Positions 27,160-36,567 of a stretch of 64,000 bases of DNA are shown here, piece after piece (position 1 is the stretch's first letter; each line of letters begins with the position of its first letter). A model generated the notes under the pieces. It saw nothing but the letters and a program-made list of their open reading frames with translations, searched no databases and was not told where the DNA came from. The position numbers and the translations under genes are program-made. The DNA is from Anaerolinea sp. (GTDB lineage Bacteria > Chloroflexota > Anaerolineae > Anaerolineales > Anaerolineaceae): assembly GCA_020725865.1 (NCBI GenBank), contig DYEC01000013.1:62001-126000 (forward strand), read 5' to 3'.

Positions 27160-27898
27160 GTTTTAGCTTTGCCCAACTTTCATCATCCACCAGTGTGACT
27201 ACGCGAAAACTCTCGGCATATTCCATTTCTTTACCTTTCGCCAGCTCCATAGCCCACTTCTTAATTTCCACCTCCGGATCCCAGTCACCCATCTGGCTTT
27301 TGTGCGCGCGCAACGCTGCTACCTTAACATCAATGGTTTCGGCAATGTCCACAAAATATTGATTCTGTGATCGCCCCACAACATAAACCTTGCGAACTTT
27401 ATGAGCCTTTAATCCTTCCTGCTCTAACTCTTCGAACACATTAGGCTGCCCGGCTGCCGGAAAAGTCGCATCTATAGCTGCAAGGGCTGCAGCACGGTGA
27501 TCCGGATGATTAATATAATTATCTCCGCCCCATACTACAGTTGGGTCACCACACAGGATCACCTCCGGTCGAAAACGACGAATCTCTCGCACCAGTTTTT
27601 TGCGCAAGGCAAGGGTTGCCTCCAGCATCCCATCAGGTTCGCGTAAAAAAACGACGTCTCTGACGCCAGCAATTTCGGCTGCCGCTAGCGCTTCAGCCTC
27701 ACGAATATTTCTCGCGCGCTCTCGGGTCATTCCAGGCTCAGCAATACCAGCATCACCACTCGTACATAGCACATAACATACACGAGTTCCAGCTTTTACC
27801 CAGCGAGCAATAGTCCCAACACAGGTAAATTCAATATCGTCAGGATGTGCCATAATCGCCATAGCACTTTCTGGAATAAAAAACGTCTGATCACTCAT
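27146..27898 (-). CDS. PIG-L/LmbE-family N-deacetylase
   Basis: 250 aa, cytoplasmic. Zinc-dependent deacetylase of GlcNAc-type substrates (BshB, MshB, LmbE relatives). Seen: [12 protein letters not shown] (HPDD zinc motif, near residue 18), [20 protein letters not shown] and [14 protein letters not shown] (second HxxH-type ligand region). Start taken at ATG 27898, downstream of TTGGAGG; an in-frame TTG at 27916 is part of that Shine-Dalgarno. BshB-like bacillithiol function is possible, but no partner genes are here. Confidence 0.85.
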   Translation of the reverse strand: MSDQTFFIPESAMAIMAHPDDIEFTCVGTIARWVKAGTRVCYVLCTSGDAGIAEPGMTRERARNIREAEALAAAEIAGVRDVVFLREPDGMLEATLALRKKLVREIRRFRPEVILCGDPTVVWGGDNYINHPDHRAAALAAIDATFPAAGQPNVFEELEQEGLKAHKVRKVYVVGRSQNQYFVDIAETIDVKVAALRAHKSQMGDWDPEVEIKKWAMELAKGKEMEYAESFRVVTLVDDESWAKLKLMER

Positions 27899-27965
27899 TC
27901 TTAAAATTTCCTCCAAAAGTTCTATGATACACCAAAAAGAACAGAGGTGGGAAAAAGTGTCCTTT

Positions 27966-28059
27966 GAGGTTTTGAAAAAGTCATATTTGGCATATATCTA
28001 CACACAAAAAAACCGGGGGGTACCGCCATAAAAAGTGGTTTGCTTTTTTCAAAAACCTC
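27966..28059. repeat. 94-bp inverted-repeat (MITE-like) element, copy 2
   Basis: Terminal inverted repeats GAGGTTTTGAAAAA (left) and TTTTTTCAAAAACCTC (right). Flanked by TGTCCTTT (27958-27965) and TGTCCTAT (28060-28067), an 8-bp direct repeat with one mismatch that looks like a target-site duplication. The left 40 bp are homologous to copy 1 (7845-7938). Non-coding. Sits between the PIG-L and YfcC genes, about 80 bp before the YfcC start. Confidence 0.65.
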
Positions 28060-28139
28060 TGTCCTATTCGAGCTTATTGCCTGTTTGCAGATATGAATGT
28101 AAACTTGATTCCAGAAACCATCACCAAATGGAGCTAACC

Positions 28140-29591
28140 ATGCAATCCAAAGCAGGCGTGCAGATCAGTCGTAAGGCTTTCTCTCAATCCTTCTTCATCC
28201 TTCTCGCATTAATGATTATTGCCGGTATCCTGACGCTGGTACTGCCTTCAGGCAGGTACATGCGTGTTGAGCAAAACGGACGCCAACTGATTGATCCAGT
28301 GTCTTTCCAATTCGTTCAAAAACCCAATTACCCCTTCTGGCGTTGGTTCACGGCTCCATTTGAAGTGCTGGCAGGTGATGATGCCATTATCATTGACACT
28401 ATCATTGTTTTCATCCTTATGGTTGGCGCTTCGTTTGCCGTATTAGATAAAAGTGGCATTTTGGGAGCTGCCATTGTCCGGTTGGTTAAAACCTTTGGCG
28501 GGAGGAAATATCTGCTCTTATTTATTATGAGCTTCTTTTTCATGCTGCTTGGCGCATTGTTTGGTTTATTTGAGGAAATTGTCCCCCTTGTTCCAATGAT
28601 GATTGCTCTAGCATATTATCTCGGCTGGGATGCTTTGGTCGGAATGGGTATGAGCATCTTAGCGACCAATTTGGGTTTCTCCGCCGCAATCACCAATCCC
28701 TTCACAATTGGGGTGGCACAAAGACTAGCTGGACTACCACTCTTTTCGGGTATTCTGTTTCGTATCCCAATTTTTATCGCCATTTACTTTTTATTGGCAA
28801 TCTTTCTATACCGTTACGCTCGTTCAATTGATCGTAACCCCGAAGTATCACTGGTATTTGATAAACATAAGGCAGGACACGAGCGATACAAAACCCTATC
28901 ATTGGACCAGATTTCCAAGGAAAACATCAAAATAGGTAAAGCTATCTTCTTCTTTACTGGATTTCTGGTCTTGATTATTTTGACTCTGATGCTTGGTCCC
29001 CTGTTTCCTGTTCTTTCAGATGTCAGCTTACCGCTAGTTGGTTTACTGTTTCTCATTGGTGGTTTAGGAGCTGGTTTGATTTCCGGTGCAGGGCAAATAA
29101 CTGTCTGGCGCGCAGTATGGGAAGGAATCAGTGGCATTGCCCCAGGTATCCCATTGATTATGATGGCAGCCAGCATTAAGCACATCGTTACCAGCGGAGA
29201 GGTTATGGATACCATTCTCCATTCAGCTTCCCAATGGTTATCGGATGCCAGCACGTTCAGTGGGGTGCTGACTATCTACGCGCTTGCTCTCCTGATCGAG
29301 TTCTTTATAGGCTCAGCGGGTGCAAAAGCGGTGTTGATGATGCCTATCCTGTTGCCTCTCACTGATCTGATAGGCATCACACGCCAGATCACGGTCACGG
29401 CCTATTGCTTCGGGGATGGCTTCTCAAACTTAGCCTACCCTACCAATCCTGTGCTGCTGATTGTATTAGGACTGGCAAATGTCAGCTATTCCCGCTGGAT
29501 GAGCTGGACCCTCAAGCTCTGGCTGGCGATCCTCCCCATCACCCTTTTCTTTCTATGGCTGGGCACAAGAATACACTTAGGACCTTTTTAA
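28140..29591 (+). CDS. YfcC-family (DcuC/AbgT-like) membrane carrier
   Basis: 483 aa, about 12 TM helices. N-terminal ILTLVLPSGRY and GLFEEIVPLVPMMIALAYYLGWD with ITNPFTIGVAQRLAGLP are hallmarks of the YfcC family, grouped with C4-dicarboxylate and basic amino acid antiporters; the C-terminal half has FFIGSAGAKAVLMMPILLPL. Start ATG 28140, GGAG 6 nt upstream; earlier in-frame codons fall in the 94-bp repeat and are rejected. Likely imports or exchanges amino acids or peptides. Confidence 0.85.
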   Translation: MQSKAGVQISRKAFSQSFFILLALMIIAGILTLVLPSGRYMRVEQNGRQLIDPVSFQFVQKPNYPFWRWFTAPFEVLAGDDAIIIDTIIVFILMVGASFAVLDKSGILGAAIVRLVKTFGGRKYLLLFIMSFFFMLLGALFGLFEEIVPLVPMMIALAYYLGWDALVGMGMSILATNLGFSAAITNPFTIGVAQRLAGLPLFSGILFRIPIFIAIYFLLAIFLYRYARSIDRNPEVSLVFDKHKAGHERYKTLSLDQISKENIKIGKAIFFFTGFLVLIILTLMLGPLFPVLSDVSLPLVGLLFLIGGLGAGLISGAGQITVWRAVWEGISGIAPGIPLIMMAASIKHIVTSGEVMDTILHSASQWLSDASTFSGVLTIYALALLIEFFIGSAGAKAVLMMPILLPLTDLIGITRQITVTAYCFGDGFSNLAYPTNPVLLIVLGLANVSYSRWMSWTLKLWLAILPITLFFLWLGTRIHLGPF

Positions 29592-29597
29592 GGATTC

Positions 29598-30206
29598 TCA
29601 GTCCCGATTCTTGTATTGATACACAGTCCCCAAAATACCTACCACTGCCCAAGCAAAAAACAGGAATACGACATTGCGTAACAACGGAGTCGAAGCTCCA
29701 AACCACGTTACAAGTCCCCAGCCCAAAAGTGCTGCCCCTACATAGGAGGTTGAAAGCATTGTCATGAATTCCTGATAGGCAGCGGAAAGAAGACCAAAGA
29801 CAACTGCAGTGATAACCATGATAATAGACTGGACACTGGTAATCGAGCCAATTGAAAAAACACCCTCAAGCAATCGGTATGAATCTCCAGAATGACTAAC
29901 TACAAAACCTATCACAAAACCGATCATTGCCCCTAAAAGCGTCCCACTTAAAACTACAATCACCATATATAATGGGGCCGCCAGCAACATCCCAATAATC
30001 CCACCTAGAACAAAGAAACCCAACGGGCCAATGAGCACCCAGATACCCGAAAAATTCTGAGTGGAATAAGCAATATAAGCTGCAACCCACCCCCCCAGCA
30101 AAAACCCGCTCAGACGAGGTGACGAGCGAATCATCATGCTTCCAAACATGCAAAGAGCAAAACCGACCACAATATGCAGGATGTTCATCACGGGAAAGGA
30201 TAACAT
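29598..30206 (-). CDS. Multi-pass membrane protein, DUF4203/TMEM198-like
   Basis: 202 aa, seven hydrophobic helices with Gly-rich packing (LSGFLLGGWVAAY, FVLGGIIGMLLAAP, LGAMIGFVIGFVV). The pattern suggests the DUF4203 (TM7SF3/TMEM198) group; function unknown. Strong Shine-Dalgarno GGAAGGAGGAGAAAAA. 34 nt downstream of the GT-C gene on the same strand. Confidence 0.6.
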   Translation of the reverse strand: MLSFPVMNILHIVVGFALCMFGSMMIRSSPRLSGFLLGGWVAAYIAYSTQNFSGIWVLIGPLGFFVLGGIIGMLLAAPLYMVIVVLSGTLLGAMIGFVIGFVVSHSGDSYRLLEGVFSIGSITSVQSIIMVITAVVFGLLSAAYQEFMTMLSTSYVGAALLGWGLVTWFGASTPLLRNVVFLFFAWAVVGILGTVYQYKNRD

Positions 30207-30240
30207 TTTTCTCCTCCTTCCAGCTCACCTCATCACAAAT

Positions 30241-32199
30241 TCACGGATTTGCAAGCCGTATTTCTCCCAGACAATATTCCGCCTCACCCGATAGTGGGAA
30301 AATTCGTAAACGGTCGTATCCTAAAGAAGCCGCACGTGCAGGAACGGTCAGCTCTCGCCGCATCAAACCGCCTGGGTCAGGAAGATATGCGGTTGAAATA
30401 TTCTGCGTTGCGATTTCCCGTTCGCCCGAAAGATATTGCAATTGATAGCGATCATTATGGTCCAGACTAATACTTATATGAGATGCATGGAAAATGTTTG
30501 GTAACTGCACCTCAACACCACTATCTTGAAGCTGAATCACCCCACTCGCTGTACAGGGTGTTCCATTTTCCAATTGTCCAGAAAGAGTATCCAAATCAAC
30601 GTGCTTCATTCCGGGATAACGATAGAAATCTTTATTAATCAGATAATCGTATTGTCCGGTATTCATCTTCCAGATCTCAACCAGGCGACGCGGATCAAAA
30701 AGGCTACCCTTAACAATCAGTGAGAGTTTGTCATAGTATAGCGCAAGATTGGGATCGGCGATCACATTCCGACCCAAATGTAGCGTTTGCAAATATCCCT
30801 CCGGCATTATCCGCTCATAATGGCCAACGCGCCAATTCACCTTGCGCATCGCGGGCAAACGCGCCAATAGCGGATCTGCTAAAGCAAGCTTATCCAGAAC
30901 ATAAACCTGCGGGCCAGCATAAAAGCCAAAAAAACCAATTCCATAATTATCCGCCACTTTGCGCCCGCTATTCTTCGCCTGAGCGCCGTACATCCCCCAG
31001 TAAAATGTGGGCATCTCAATATCTCGTTGAGTATTCAACAGCCCGGCCCCCCCATAATACAAAAGTCGCTCATCCAGAATGCCGTTATTCCATAGATGAA
31101 TTGGGCCGGAGTCGATCGGACCTAAATCATTTATGCGTACAGTAGGATTGACAACATTCAAACCCAGCACCAAAACCATTACAAACAACATTACTCCAAT
31201 AGTGGACGGCAAAACACTCAAATCATGTCGAACAATAAGAATGACCGCGCATAATAACGGAACAGTCAGAAAACGACCGCTCATAAAATCGCCACCAACT
31301 TGAACGATATACAGGAGGTACAACAAAATACCAACCACAAGAGGCACAATTTTGCGATTCGCCAGAATGAAACCTGCAAATATTCCAATCACGATCACCA
31401 GCGGGGTTATCATGTCAAATTGAACTGCATTCAACAGATAGAGCAAACCCTGACGCGCCATCTCCAAATGCGAGATGCCTGTATTCAATTTAGCGTAGGC
31501 AGTATTAGGAAATGGAAAACCATAGTAAAAAATAGAAAAGACTTCCCAGGCAATCAACGGCGTCTGCCCTGCCACCATTACCCAAAACGCCTTTTTGTTC
31601 GGGCGGTGAAAAAAAGTTGTAATTAAGGGTATAAAGAAAATCAACCCCAAATCCAGGCGGTTAACCATTCCTAAAGAGGCAACCAAAGACAGCCAACCCA
31701 CGCGGCGGTGATTCTCAATTCCAGGGTAAAAATAAATTATGCAAAAGATTACAACGAGCAAATGGCTAAGGGGATTTTCAAGACCCGAGGTAGAAAAATC
31801 AACAAAAGCCTTTGAGAGCATCAGCACAAAAATCCCGAAAATTGCTGAAACCCAGGAAACTGCCAGGTAACGCGCCATCAGATAGAGGGTAAGCAAAGAA
31901 ACCACAATGGACAGCCCAAGACTGGTAAAGTAAATCTCCCGGGTAAAAGAGTAAAACAGGCTAAGCAAGAACATCCATAAGGGATGGGTATAAGCCTGCA
32001 CCCGCTCGGTGATATTCCACGTCAAGCGATAACCGTTAATAAAATTGTCTACCGTACGGAAGGTAATATATGCATCATCACAAATCCAGGCACGGCGGAT
32101 CACCACTAATGCAAACATGCCCAAAATCAACACTAATGACAATTCCCTCACCTTTTTAAAAGCGACTTCTGAACCACTCTGCATAAAACCATTCGCCAT
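30241..32199 (-). CDS. GT-C membrane glycosyltransferase, AftB/ZomB-like
   Basis: 652 aa. About ten TM helices in the first 400 residues, then a soluble domain. The first loop has CDDAYITFRTVDNFINGYRL followed by THPLWMFLL, matching GT-C transferases of the AftB/ZomB type, where the Asp pair binds the lipid-linked donor. The C-terminal extracytoplasmic part (about 400-652) probably binds sugar or peptide. Likely adds a sugar to an exported glycan or protein; substrate unknown. No clear Shine-Dalgarno; an internal ATG (MQSGSE) is possible. Confidence 0.75.
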   Translation of the reverse strand: MANGFMQSGSEVAFKKVRELSLVLILGMFALVVIRRAWICDDAYITFRTVDNFINGYRLTWNITERVQAYTHPLWMFLLSLFYSFTREIYFTSLGLSIVVSLLTLYLMARYLAVSWVSAIFGIFVLMLSKAFVDFSTSGLENPLSHLLVVIFCIIYFYPGIENHRRVGWLSLVASLGMVNRLDLGLIFFIPLITTFFHRPNKKAFWVMVAGQTPLIAWEVFSIFYYGFPFPNTAYAKLNTGISHLEMARQGLLYLLNAVQFDMITPLVIVIGIFAGFILANRKIVPLVVGILLYLLYIVQVGGDFMSGRFLTVPLLCAVILIVRHDLSVLPSTIGVMLFVMVLVLGLNVVNPTVRINDLGPIDSGPIHLWNNGILDERLLYYGGAGLLNTQRDIEMPTFYWGMYGAQAKNSGRKVADNYGIGFFGFYAGPQVYVLDKLALADPLLARLPAMRKVNWRVGHYERIMPEGYLQTLHLGRNVIADPNLALYYDKLSLIVKGSLFDPRRLVEIWKMNTGQYDYLINKDFYRYPGMKHVDLDTLSGQLENGTPCTASGVIQLQDSGVEVQLPNIFHASHISISLDHNDRYQLQYLSGEREIATQNISTAYLPDPGGLMRRELTVPARAASLGYDRLRIFPLSGEAEYCLGEIRLANP

Positions 32200-32220
32200 C
32201 TTAATTTGCTCGGAGAAAAA

Positions 32221-32247
32221 GTTGTTAGTGAATTATAATATAACAAC
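32221..32247. promoter_or_regulatory. Inverted repeat over divergent promoter region
   Basis: GTTGTTA (32221-32227) and TAACAAC (32241-32247) flank AATTATAATA with a TATAAT box (32234-32239), midway between the divergent GT-C and BrkB genes. Possible operator. Confidence 0.4.
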
Positions 32248-32295
32248 CGAAACTCCAGACTTTGCCAGTTCGATGATCAGGGTAACGGTTTATTT

Positions 32296-33228
32296 ATGAG
32301 GCAATTGGTGCGCGTACGGATCGTACGTATTCCATCTCCCACTCAAATCCGCAGTGCTATCAATCATGCAATCACTTGGCTGATTGATAAACTTGGCATG
32401 ATAGCTTCAATTATGCGAGAAACTTGGTTTACATTTCACCAATCACATGCTACAGAGGGAGCCGCCAGCATTGCTTTTTATTCGCTATTTTCGTTGTTTC
32501 CATTGTTATTGGTCCTAATTGTGGCTGGAAGTTTTCTGCTTCAAAAAGTGAATGTTCAACAGGTTCTATTAGAGTGGGTTGTTACCTCGATTCCGGGTTC
32601 CCGAGAACTAATTTTGCAAAACATTCAACAAGTGCTTGCATTGCGGGGCACATTTGGATTGGTGGCTTTGATCAGCCTGGTCTGGTCTGCTTCGGGTGTT
32701 TTTAACACAATGGCAGCCAATATTAACCGCGCCTTTCCCGAAGCCCAAACACGAAATTTTTTTACCAACCGCATTGTTGCTTTGGCAATGATTGGGGGAC
32801 TGGTCGTGATTATTTTTCTACTTCTATTTTTTAACACGGTTTTCAGGCTCATCCCTCATATAGATATTCCCATCCTTAGAACCGGACATCAAACAAAAGT
32901 CTGGCAAATTTTTTCGCTCACTTTTCCGATATTGTTGAATTTCCTGGTTTTTTATCTCTTATACTGGTGGGTTCCAAACACCAATGTGAGTCGTCGAGCT
33001 TCTTTTATAGGCGCGCTTTTTACAACAGTCCTATCTCGGTTATTTACTCTGCTGTTCAGCCTGTATCTCAGCAGCGGATTTGACCGTTACGAAATCGTCT
33101 ATGGTTCGCTTGGTACAATTGTTGCCTTAATGTTCTTCATTTACCTTACAGGCTGGATTGTTCTCTTTGGAGCACATTTAACTGCTTCAATCTCAAGACG
33201 GATCAAAGGCATTTCCCCGCTTCTCTAA
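32296..33228 (+). CDS. YihY/BrkB-family membrane protein
   Basis: 310 aa, six TM helices. Family signature GAASIAFYSLFSLFPLLLVL near residue 55, WSASGVFNTMAANINRAF and the late motif YGSLGTIVALMFFIYLTGWIVLFGAHL. UPF0761 family; molecular function not established (the old RNase BN assignment was withdrawn). Convergent with the ABC1 kinase gene. Confidence 0.88.
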   Translation: MRQLVRVRIVRIPSPTQIRSAINHAITWLIDKLGMIASIMRETWFTFHQSHATEGAASIAFYSLFSLFPLLLVLIVAGSFLLQKVNVQQVLLEWVVTSIPGSRELILQNIQQVLALRGTFGLVALISLVWSASGVFNTMAANINRAFPEAQTRNFFTNRIVALAMIGGLVVIIFLLLFFNTVFRLIPHIDIPILRTGHQTKVWQIFSLTFPILLNFLVFYLLYWWVPNTNVSRRASFIGALFTTVLSRLFTLLFSLYLSSGFDRYEIVYGSLGTIVALMFFIYLTGWIVLFGAHLTASISRRIKGISPLL

Positions 33229-33348
33229 CAAAACAACAAAAAGAAGGAAAGTCATTAATAAAACGTCGGGTGATCATCAAGCAGAAGATTTCTGCTTATG
33301 ATAAGATGAAGTTGCGACTGATCACACTACTTTCATCTCCTCCTTGTT

Positions 33349-33382
33349 GGAGAGCCAGGACTTCGGTCGGTCCTGGCTCTCC
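33349..33382. terminator. Strong hairpin between convergent genes
   Basis: Perfect 13-bp stem GGAGAGCCAGGAC / GTCCTGGCTCTCC with an 8-nt loop, 3' of BrkB (plus) and the ABC1 operon (minus). No U-run on either side, so perhaps a Rho-limited or RNA-stabilising structure. A smaller 8-bp hairpin lies at 33279-33297. Confidence 0.6.
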
Positions 33383-33385
33383 CAA

Positions 33386-35056
33386 TTAACGAGCCAACAG
33401 TAACCACAAGAAAGCAAAGCCCGCTACCAGACCCAACGCACCTGCCAAAATTGCTTCCCCACCCAGATAGAGTTGTACCCCTCCCAACAACAGTGCCATA
33501 AATACTATCGCCCCAACCAATTTTCGCAACGTACGCTCCAAACGAACAATTTGCTGACTCAACTCGCTGGAACGCACCTCAAGCCGGCCCTGTTCCATGC
33601 GTTTTATGATTGCATCCGCGCGAACGGGTAATGAAATCGTTGTTCGCAATATCCCAAACGCTTCATCCAGTAAATTCCGGAGACGAGTGCTACGCTCATC
33701 ACGCATTAACCGCTCGGCATAAGGAACAATTGACGTCCATACATTGAACTCTTTGTCCAATCCGGTGCACATACCCGAAAGAATCCCTAAACAACGTCCC
33801 AATAAGACGAAATTCTCTGGTAACTGGAAAGGCATTTCGTAAAGCAAATCCTCAAACTTGCGTAAAAATGCCATCGCCTCCTCGTGCCCCAATTCCACTA
33901 ATTCAGATGTGCTTTTTCCCCAAAATTGTTCAAATACTTCCATATTCGCTCGTTCCAGCAACTCCAGGTCGGCTCCAGGAAGCAATACTCCCAACATTTG
34001 ATATGCCTTAATCATCCGGGACGAATCACGTGTACCAACTGCAATCAGTAACTCTTGCATACCTGCCAGCGATTGTGGCGAAATATGTCCAACCATGCCA
34101 AAGTCTACAAAGACTAGCTTCCAGGTCACCTCTCCAGTATCTTCATCTTTCGAAATGGGCAAAACAAACAAATTGCCTGGATGTGGATCAGCATGAAAAA
34201 AGCTATCCTCAAAGATTTGTTTCAGATATGTATTGAATAATCGTTGCGCCACATTTGAACGTTGGATACCGGCAGCTTCAATTGCATCATAGTCTGTGAT
34301 CTTGATCGCCTGTACATCCTTGAGTGTCAACACTCGTCGTGTTGTATGACTCCAGATGACCTCTGGAACAACTACTTCCGAGTCATTACGAAAATTTTCC
34401 GCAAACGTCTCAGCATTTTTCCCTTCAGACAGATAGTCCAATTCCTCATACAGCGTACGGCTGAACTCATCCATTAGCATCCGGACGTCTGCCCGTTTTT
34501 TCACAGGCGGATAACGGTAGACCCATTCTGCCACCACCCGCAAGGCAGATAAATCTATAAAGACAATACGTTCAATATCAGGGCGCTGTACCTTGACCAC
34601 TACAGGCGACAATTCCATTGTGATATCCGTCCCTTCTTGTATCTTTCGTAGTCGGGCACGGTGCACTTGACCAATTGAAGCCGAAGCGATGGGGTTCTCT
34701 TCAAAATAAATATATTTTTCTTCCAAAGGCATCCCGAATTCCGCTTCAACGACCCGCCTTATCTCGGAAAAAGCTTCTGGACGAACTTCATCCTGCAATC
34801 CCGCCAGTTCATCTGTGATGACACGCGGTAGCACGTCCAATCTGGCTGAAAGAAACTGCCCTACTTTAATCATCACGCCACCCATTTCAATCGCCAAGGA
34901 ACGAAAACGGGTGGCAATCTTGCGCAATCGCTCATGACGACTCTGACGGACAAGGGACGTTAACCCCAGTTTGGGTAAGATAATTTCCCACCAGATAAGA
35001 GCAATAAGTACCCGTCCAAAAAACCAAACAATACGGCAATAACGACTTCGATACAT
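33386..35056 (-). CDS. ABC1/UbiB/AarF-family atypical kinase
   Basis: 556 aa. UbiB-like protein kinase-like fold: KxGQ motif in GGVMIKVGQFLSARLDVLP, ENPIASASIGQVHRARL (Ala-rich nucleotide loop), VVKVQRPDIE with the invariant Lys, HADPHPGNLFV catalytic loop and FVDFGMVG metal motif. Two C-terminal TM helices (about 505-550) anchor it to the membrane. Family members support isoprenoid-quinone or lipid metabolism through ATPase activity. Last gene of the five-gene RNA-modification operon (11-nt gap); the link to RNA modification is unexplained. Confidence 0.88.
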   Translation of the reverse strand: MYRSRYCRIVWFFGRVLIALIWWEIILPKLGLTSLVRQSRHERLRKIATRFRSLAIEMGGVMIKVGQFLSARLDVLPRVITDELAGLQDEVRPEAFSEIRRVVEAEFGMPLEEKYIYFEENPIASASIGQVHRARLRKIQEGTDITMELSPVVVKVQRPDIERIVFIDLSALRVVAEWVYRYPPVKKRADVRMLMDEFSRTLYEELDYLSEGKNAETFAENFRNDSEVVVPEVIWSHTTRRVLTLKDVQAIKITDYDAIEAAGIQRSNVAQRLFNTYLKQIFEDSFFHADPHPGNLFVLPISKDEDTGEVTWKLVFVDFGMVGHISPQSLAGMQELLIAVGTRDSSRMIKAYQMLGVLLPGADLELLERANMEVFEQFWGKSTSELVELGHEEAMAFLRKFEDLLYEMPFQLPENFVLLGRCLGILSGMCTGLDKEFNVWTSIVPYAERLMRDERSTRLRNLLDEAFGILRTTISLPVRADAIIKRMEQGRLEVRSSELSQQIVRLERTLRKLVGAIVFMALLLGGVQLYLGGEAILAGALGLVAGFAFLWLLLAR

Positions 35057-35067
35057 GGAGATTGTAC

Positions 35068-36567
35068 CTAGATCACCACTCGTCTGGGTAGAAGGTTCTT
35101 TAAACGTTGCGAGGTGATTTTACCCAATCCAATGAATTGGCTATGCGCATCTTGCACTAAAACGACCCTGCCAGATGGGTATTCTCCCGGATGGAAATCC
35201 CGCAAATCCTCGCCGCGCAGCCAGGCAGGCCGATATTCATCCGGTAACGGATAGTGCCCACGAAGAAAACTTTGGTAAAAACGCGTTACCCACTCATGGG
35301 CAGGAATGAATCCTTGAGGGGTCTTTTCACCCAACGCCATCCCCAATGTGTGGACAGGCATGCTACTGAACTTACTAAAATACCGATTTGGAAAAGCATA
35401 AATCGTCTCCCTCCGACGCCAAAGCGACAGATCATATTCAACCAACAAAGAACCCAAATCAAAGCCGTAGTCATTCTCAAAATTGCTTATTAGCGAAATT
35501 ATCTCTCGCTTCTCCAATGGTAAAAATCCGACGCGCTGCAATGAAAAAGCTGATTCAAAAACCACTCTCTTACCGCTGTTCATTGGTGATAGCTTAGTCA
35601 AGTGTGCCGCAAAGAATCCTGCAGTATGATAAAGGTGCGGCCAGAGACGGACTGCTCGTTCTACTTGTGGATCATACTGTTTACACTCTTCATTAACAAG
35701 ACCCGGCGCAGGTACAGGCAACAAACGATTGGCATCTTCAACCTGAACAGCACTTCCATATTGCCTGAGGATTCGATCCAGTACACCTTCATTCTCTTCC
35801 GGCGTCAATGTACAGGTTGCATACACCACCTGTCCACCCACTTTGACTGCTCGCAGGGCACTTTCCAGCATACGAGCTTGTCGTTGCGCCAGCATATTCT
35901 GCTCGCGTTCGCTAATCGGACGCATGGGGTGTGATTCGCTGCTGCGTAACCCCTGCATACTGCAAGGAGCATCCAGTAAAACTGCGTCAAATGTTTCAGG
36001 AAACCAACTACCGAATCGCTCACCGGGAAAATTTGTCACCGCGACATTTACCGCCCCCCAGTTTTGCAAAACCAATCTCAGGGCAGTCAGACGCGCAGCG
36101 CTGGAATCATTGGCAATCACCAAACCCCGATCTTCAGAACGGCTGATCAAGTGAGTGGTTTTCCCTCCGGGCGAAGCCGCCATATCTAGTATCAGCGGGT
36201 GATCTAGATGTTTGAAGGTAAACAATTCAGCCGGCAACATGGAGGCCGCTTCCTGGATATAGTAATACCCAAAGCGGTGCTCCACCGTCTGGCTAACTGA
36301 TACATTTGCCTCTTTAACCCACCAACCCAACGGGCAAAAAGGAACAGGATCTAATTGCCAGCTATACCGCTCTGCCCACTGAAGCAAATCCTGAGTGGTT
36401 GCTTTGAGTGGATTAAGGCGTATGGCAGGATACAGCAGAGACTCAAGATCAGATAATAAATTCGCAAAACTCTGAGGGGATAACAAATTACGAAAACGCT
36501 CCAACGCAGTTTGATACGCGTCGGCAGGTGAGAATTGCCCCAGAATAGAACTACGCTTACGGCCCAT
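35068..36567 (-). CDS. RsmF/NSUN-type RNA m5C methyltransferase
   Basis: 499 aa. SAM-dependent C5-cytosine methyltransferase of the NOL1/NOP2/Sun family. Seen: AIRLNPLKA at the N-terminus, MAASPGGKTTHL (motif I), LLDAPCSMQG with the release Cys (motif IV), YATCTLTPEENEGV with the nucleophilic Cys (motif VI), and a C-terminal extension of about 180 residues with a PUA-like end as in RsmF/YebU, which modify 16S rRNA C1407. Start at ATG 36567, overlapping the previous stop by one nucleotide in TGATG. tRNA as substrate is the alternative. Confidence 0.85.
   Translation of the reverse strand: MGRKRSSILGQFSPADAYQTALERFRNLLSPQSFANLLSDLESLLYPAIRLNPLKATTQDLLQWAERYSWQLDPVPFCPLGWWVKEANVSVSQTVEHRFGYYYIQEAASMLPAELFTFKHLDHPLILDMAASPGGKTTHLISRSEDRGLVIANDSSAARLTALRLVLQNWGAVNVAVTNFPGERFGSWFPETFDAVLLDAPCSMQGLRSSESHPMRPISEREQNMLAQRQARMLESALRAVKVGGQVVYATCTLTPEENEGVLDRILRQYGSAVQVEDANRLLPVPAPGLVNEECKQYDPQVERAVRLWPHLYHTAGFFAAHLTKLSPMNSGKRVVFESAFSLQRVGFLPLEKREIISLISNFENDYGFDLGSLLVEYDLSLWRRRETIYAFPNRYFSKFSSMPVHTLGMALGEKTPQGFIPAHEWVTRFYQSFLRGHYPLPDEYRPAWLRGEDLRDFHPGEYPSGRVVLVQDAHSQFIGLGKITSQRLKNLLPRRVVI

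Noticed and set aside
28035-28139. N-terminal extension of the YfcC gene
   Set aside because: Runs through the right half of the 94-bp repeat; a good Shine-Dalgarno marks ATG 28140.
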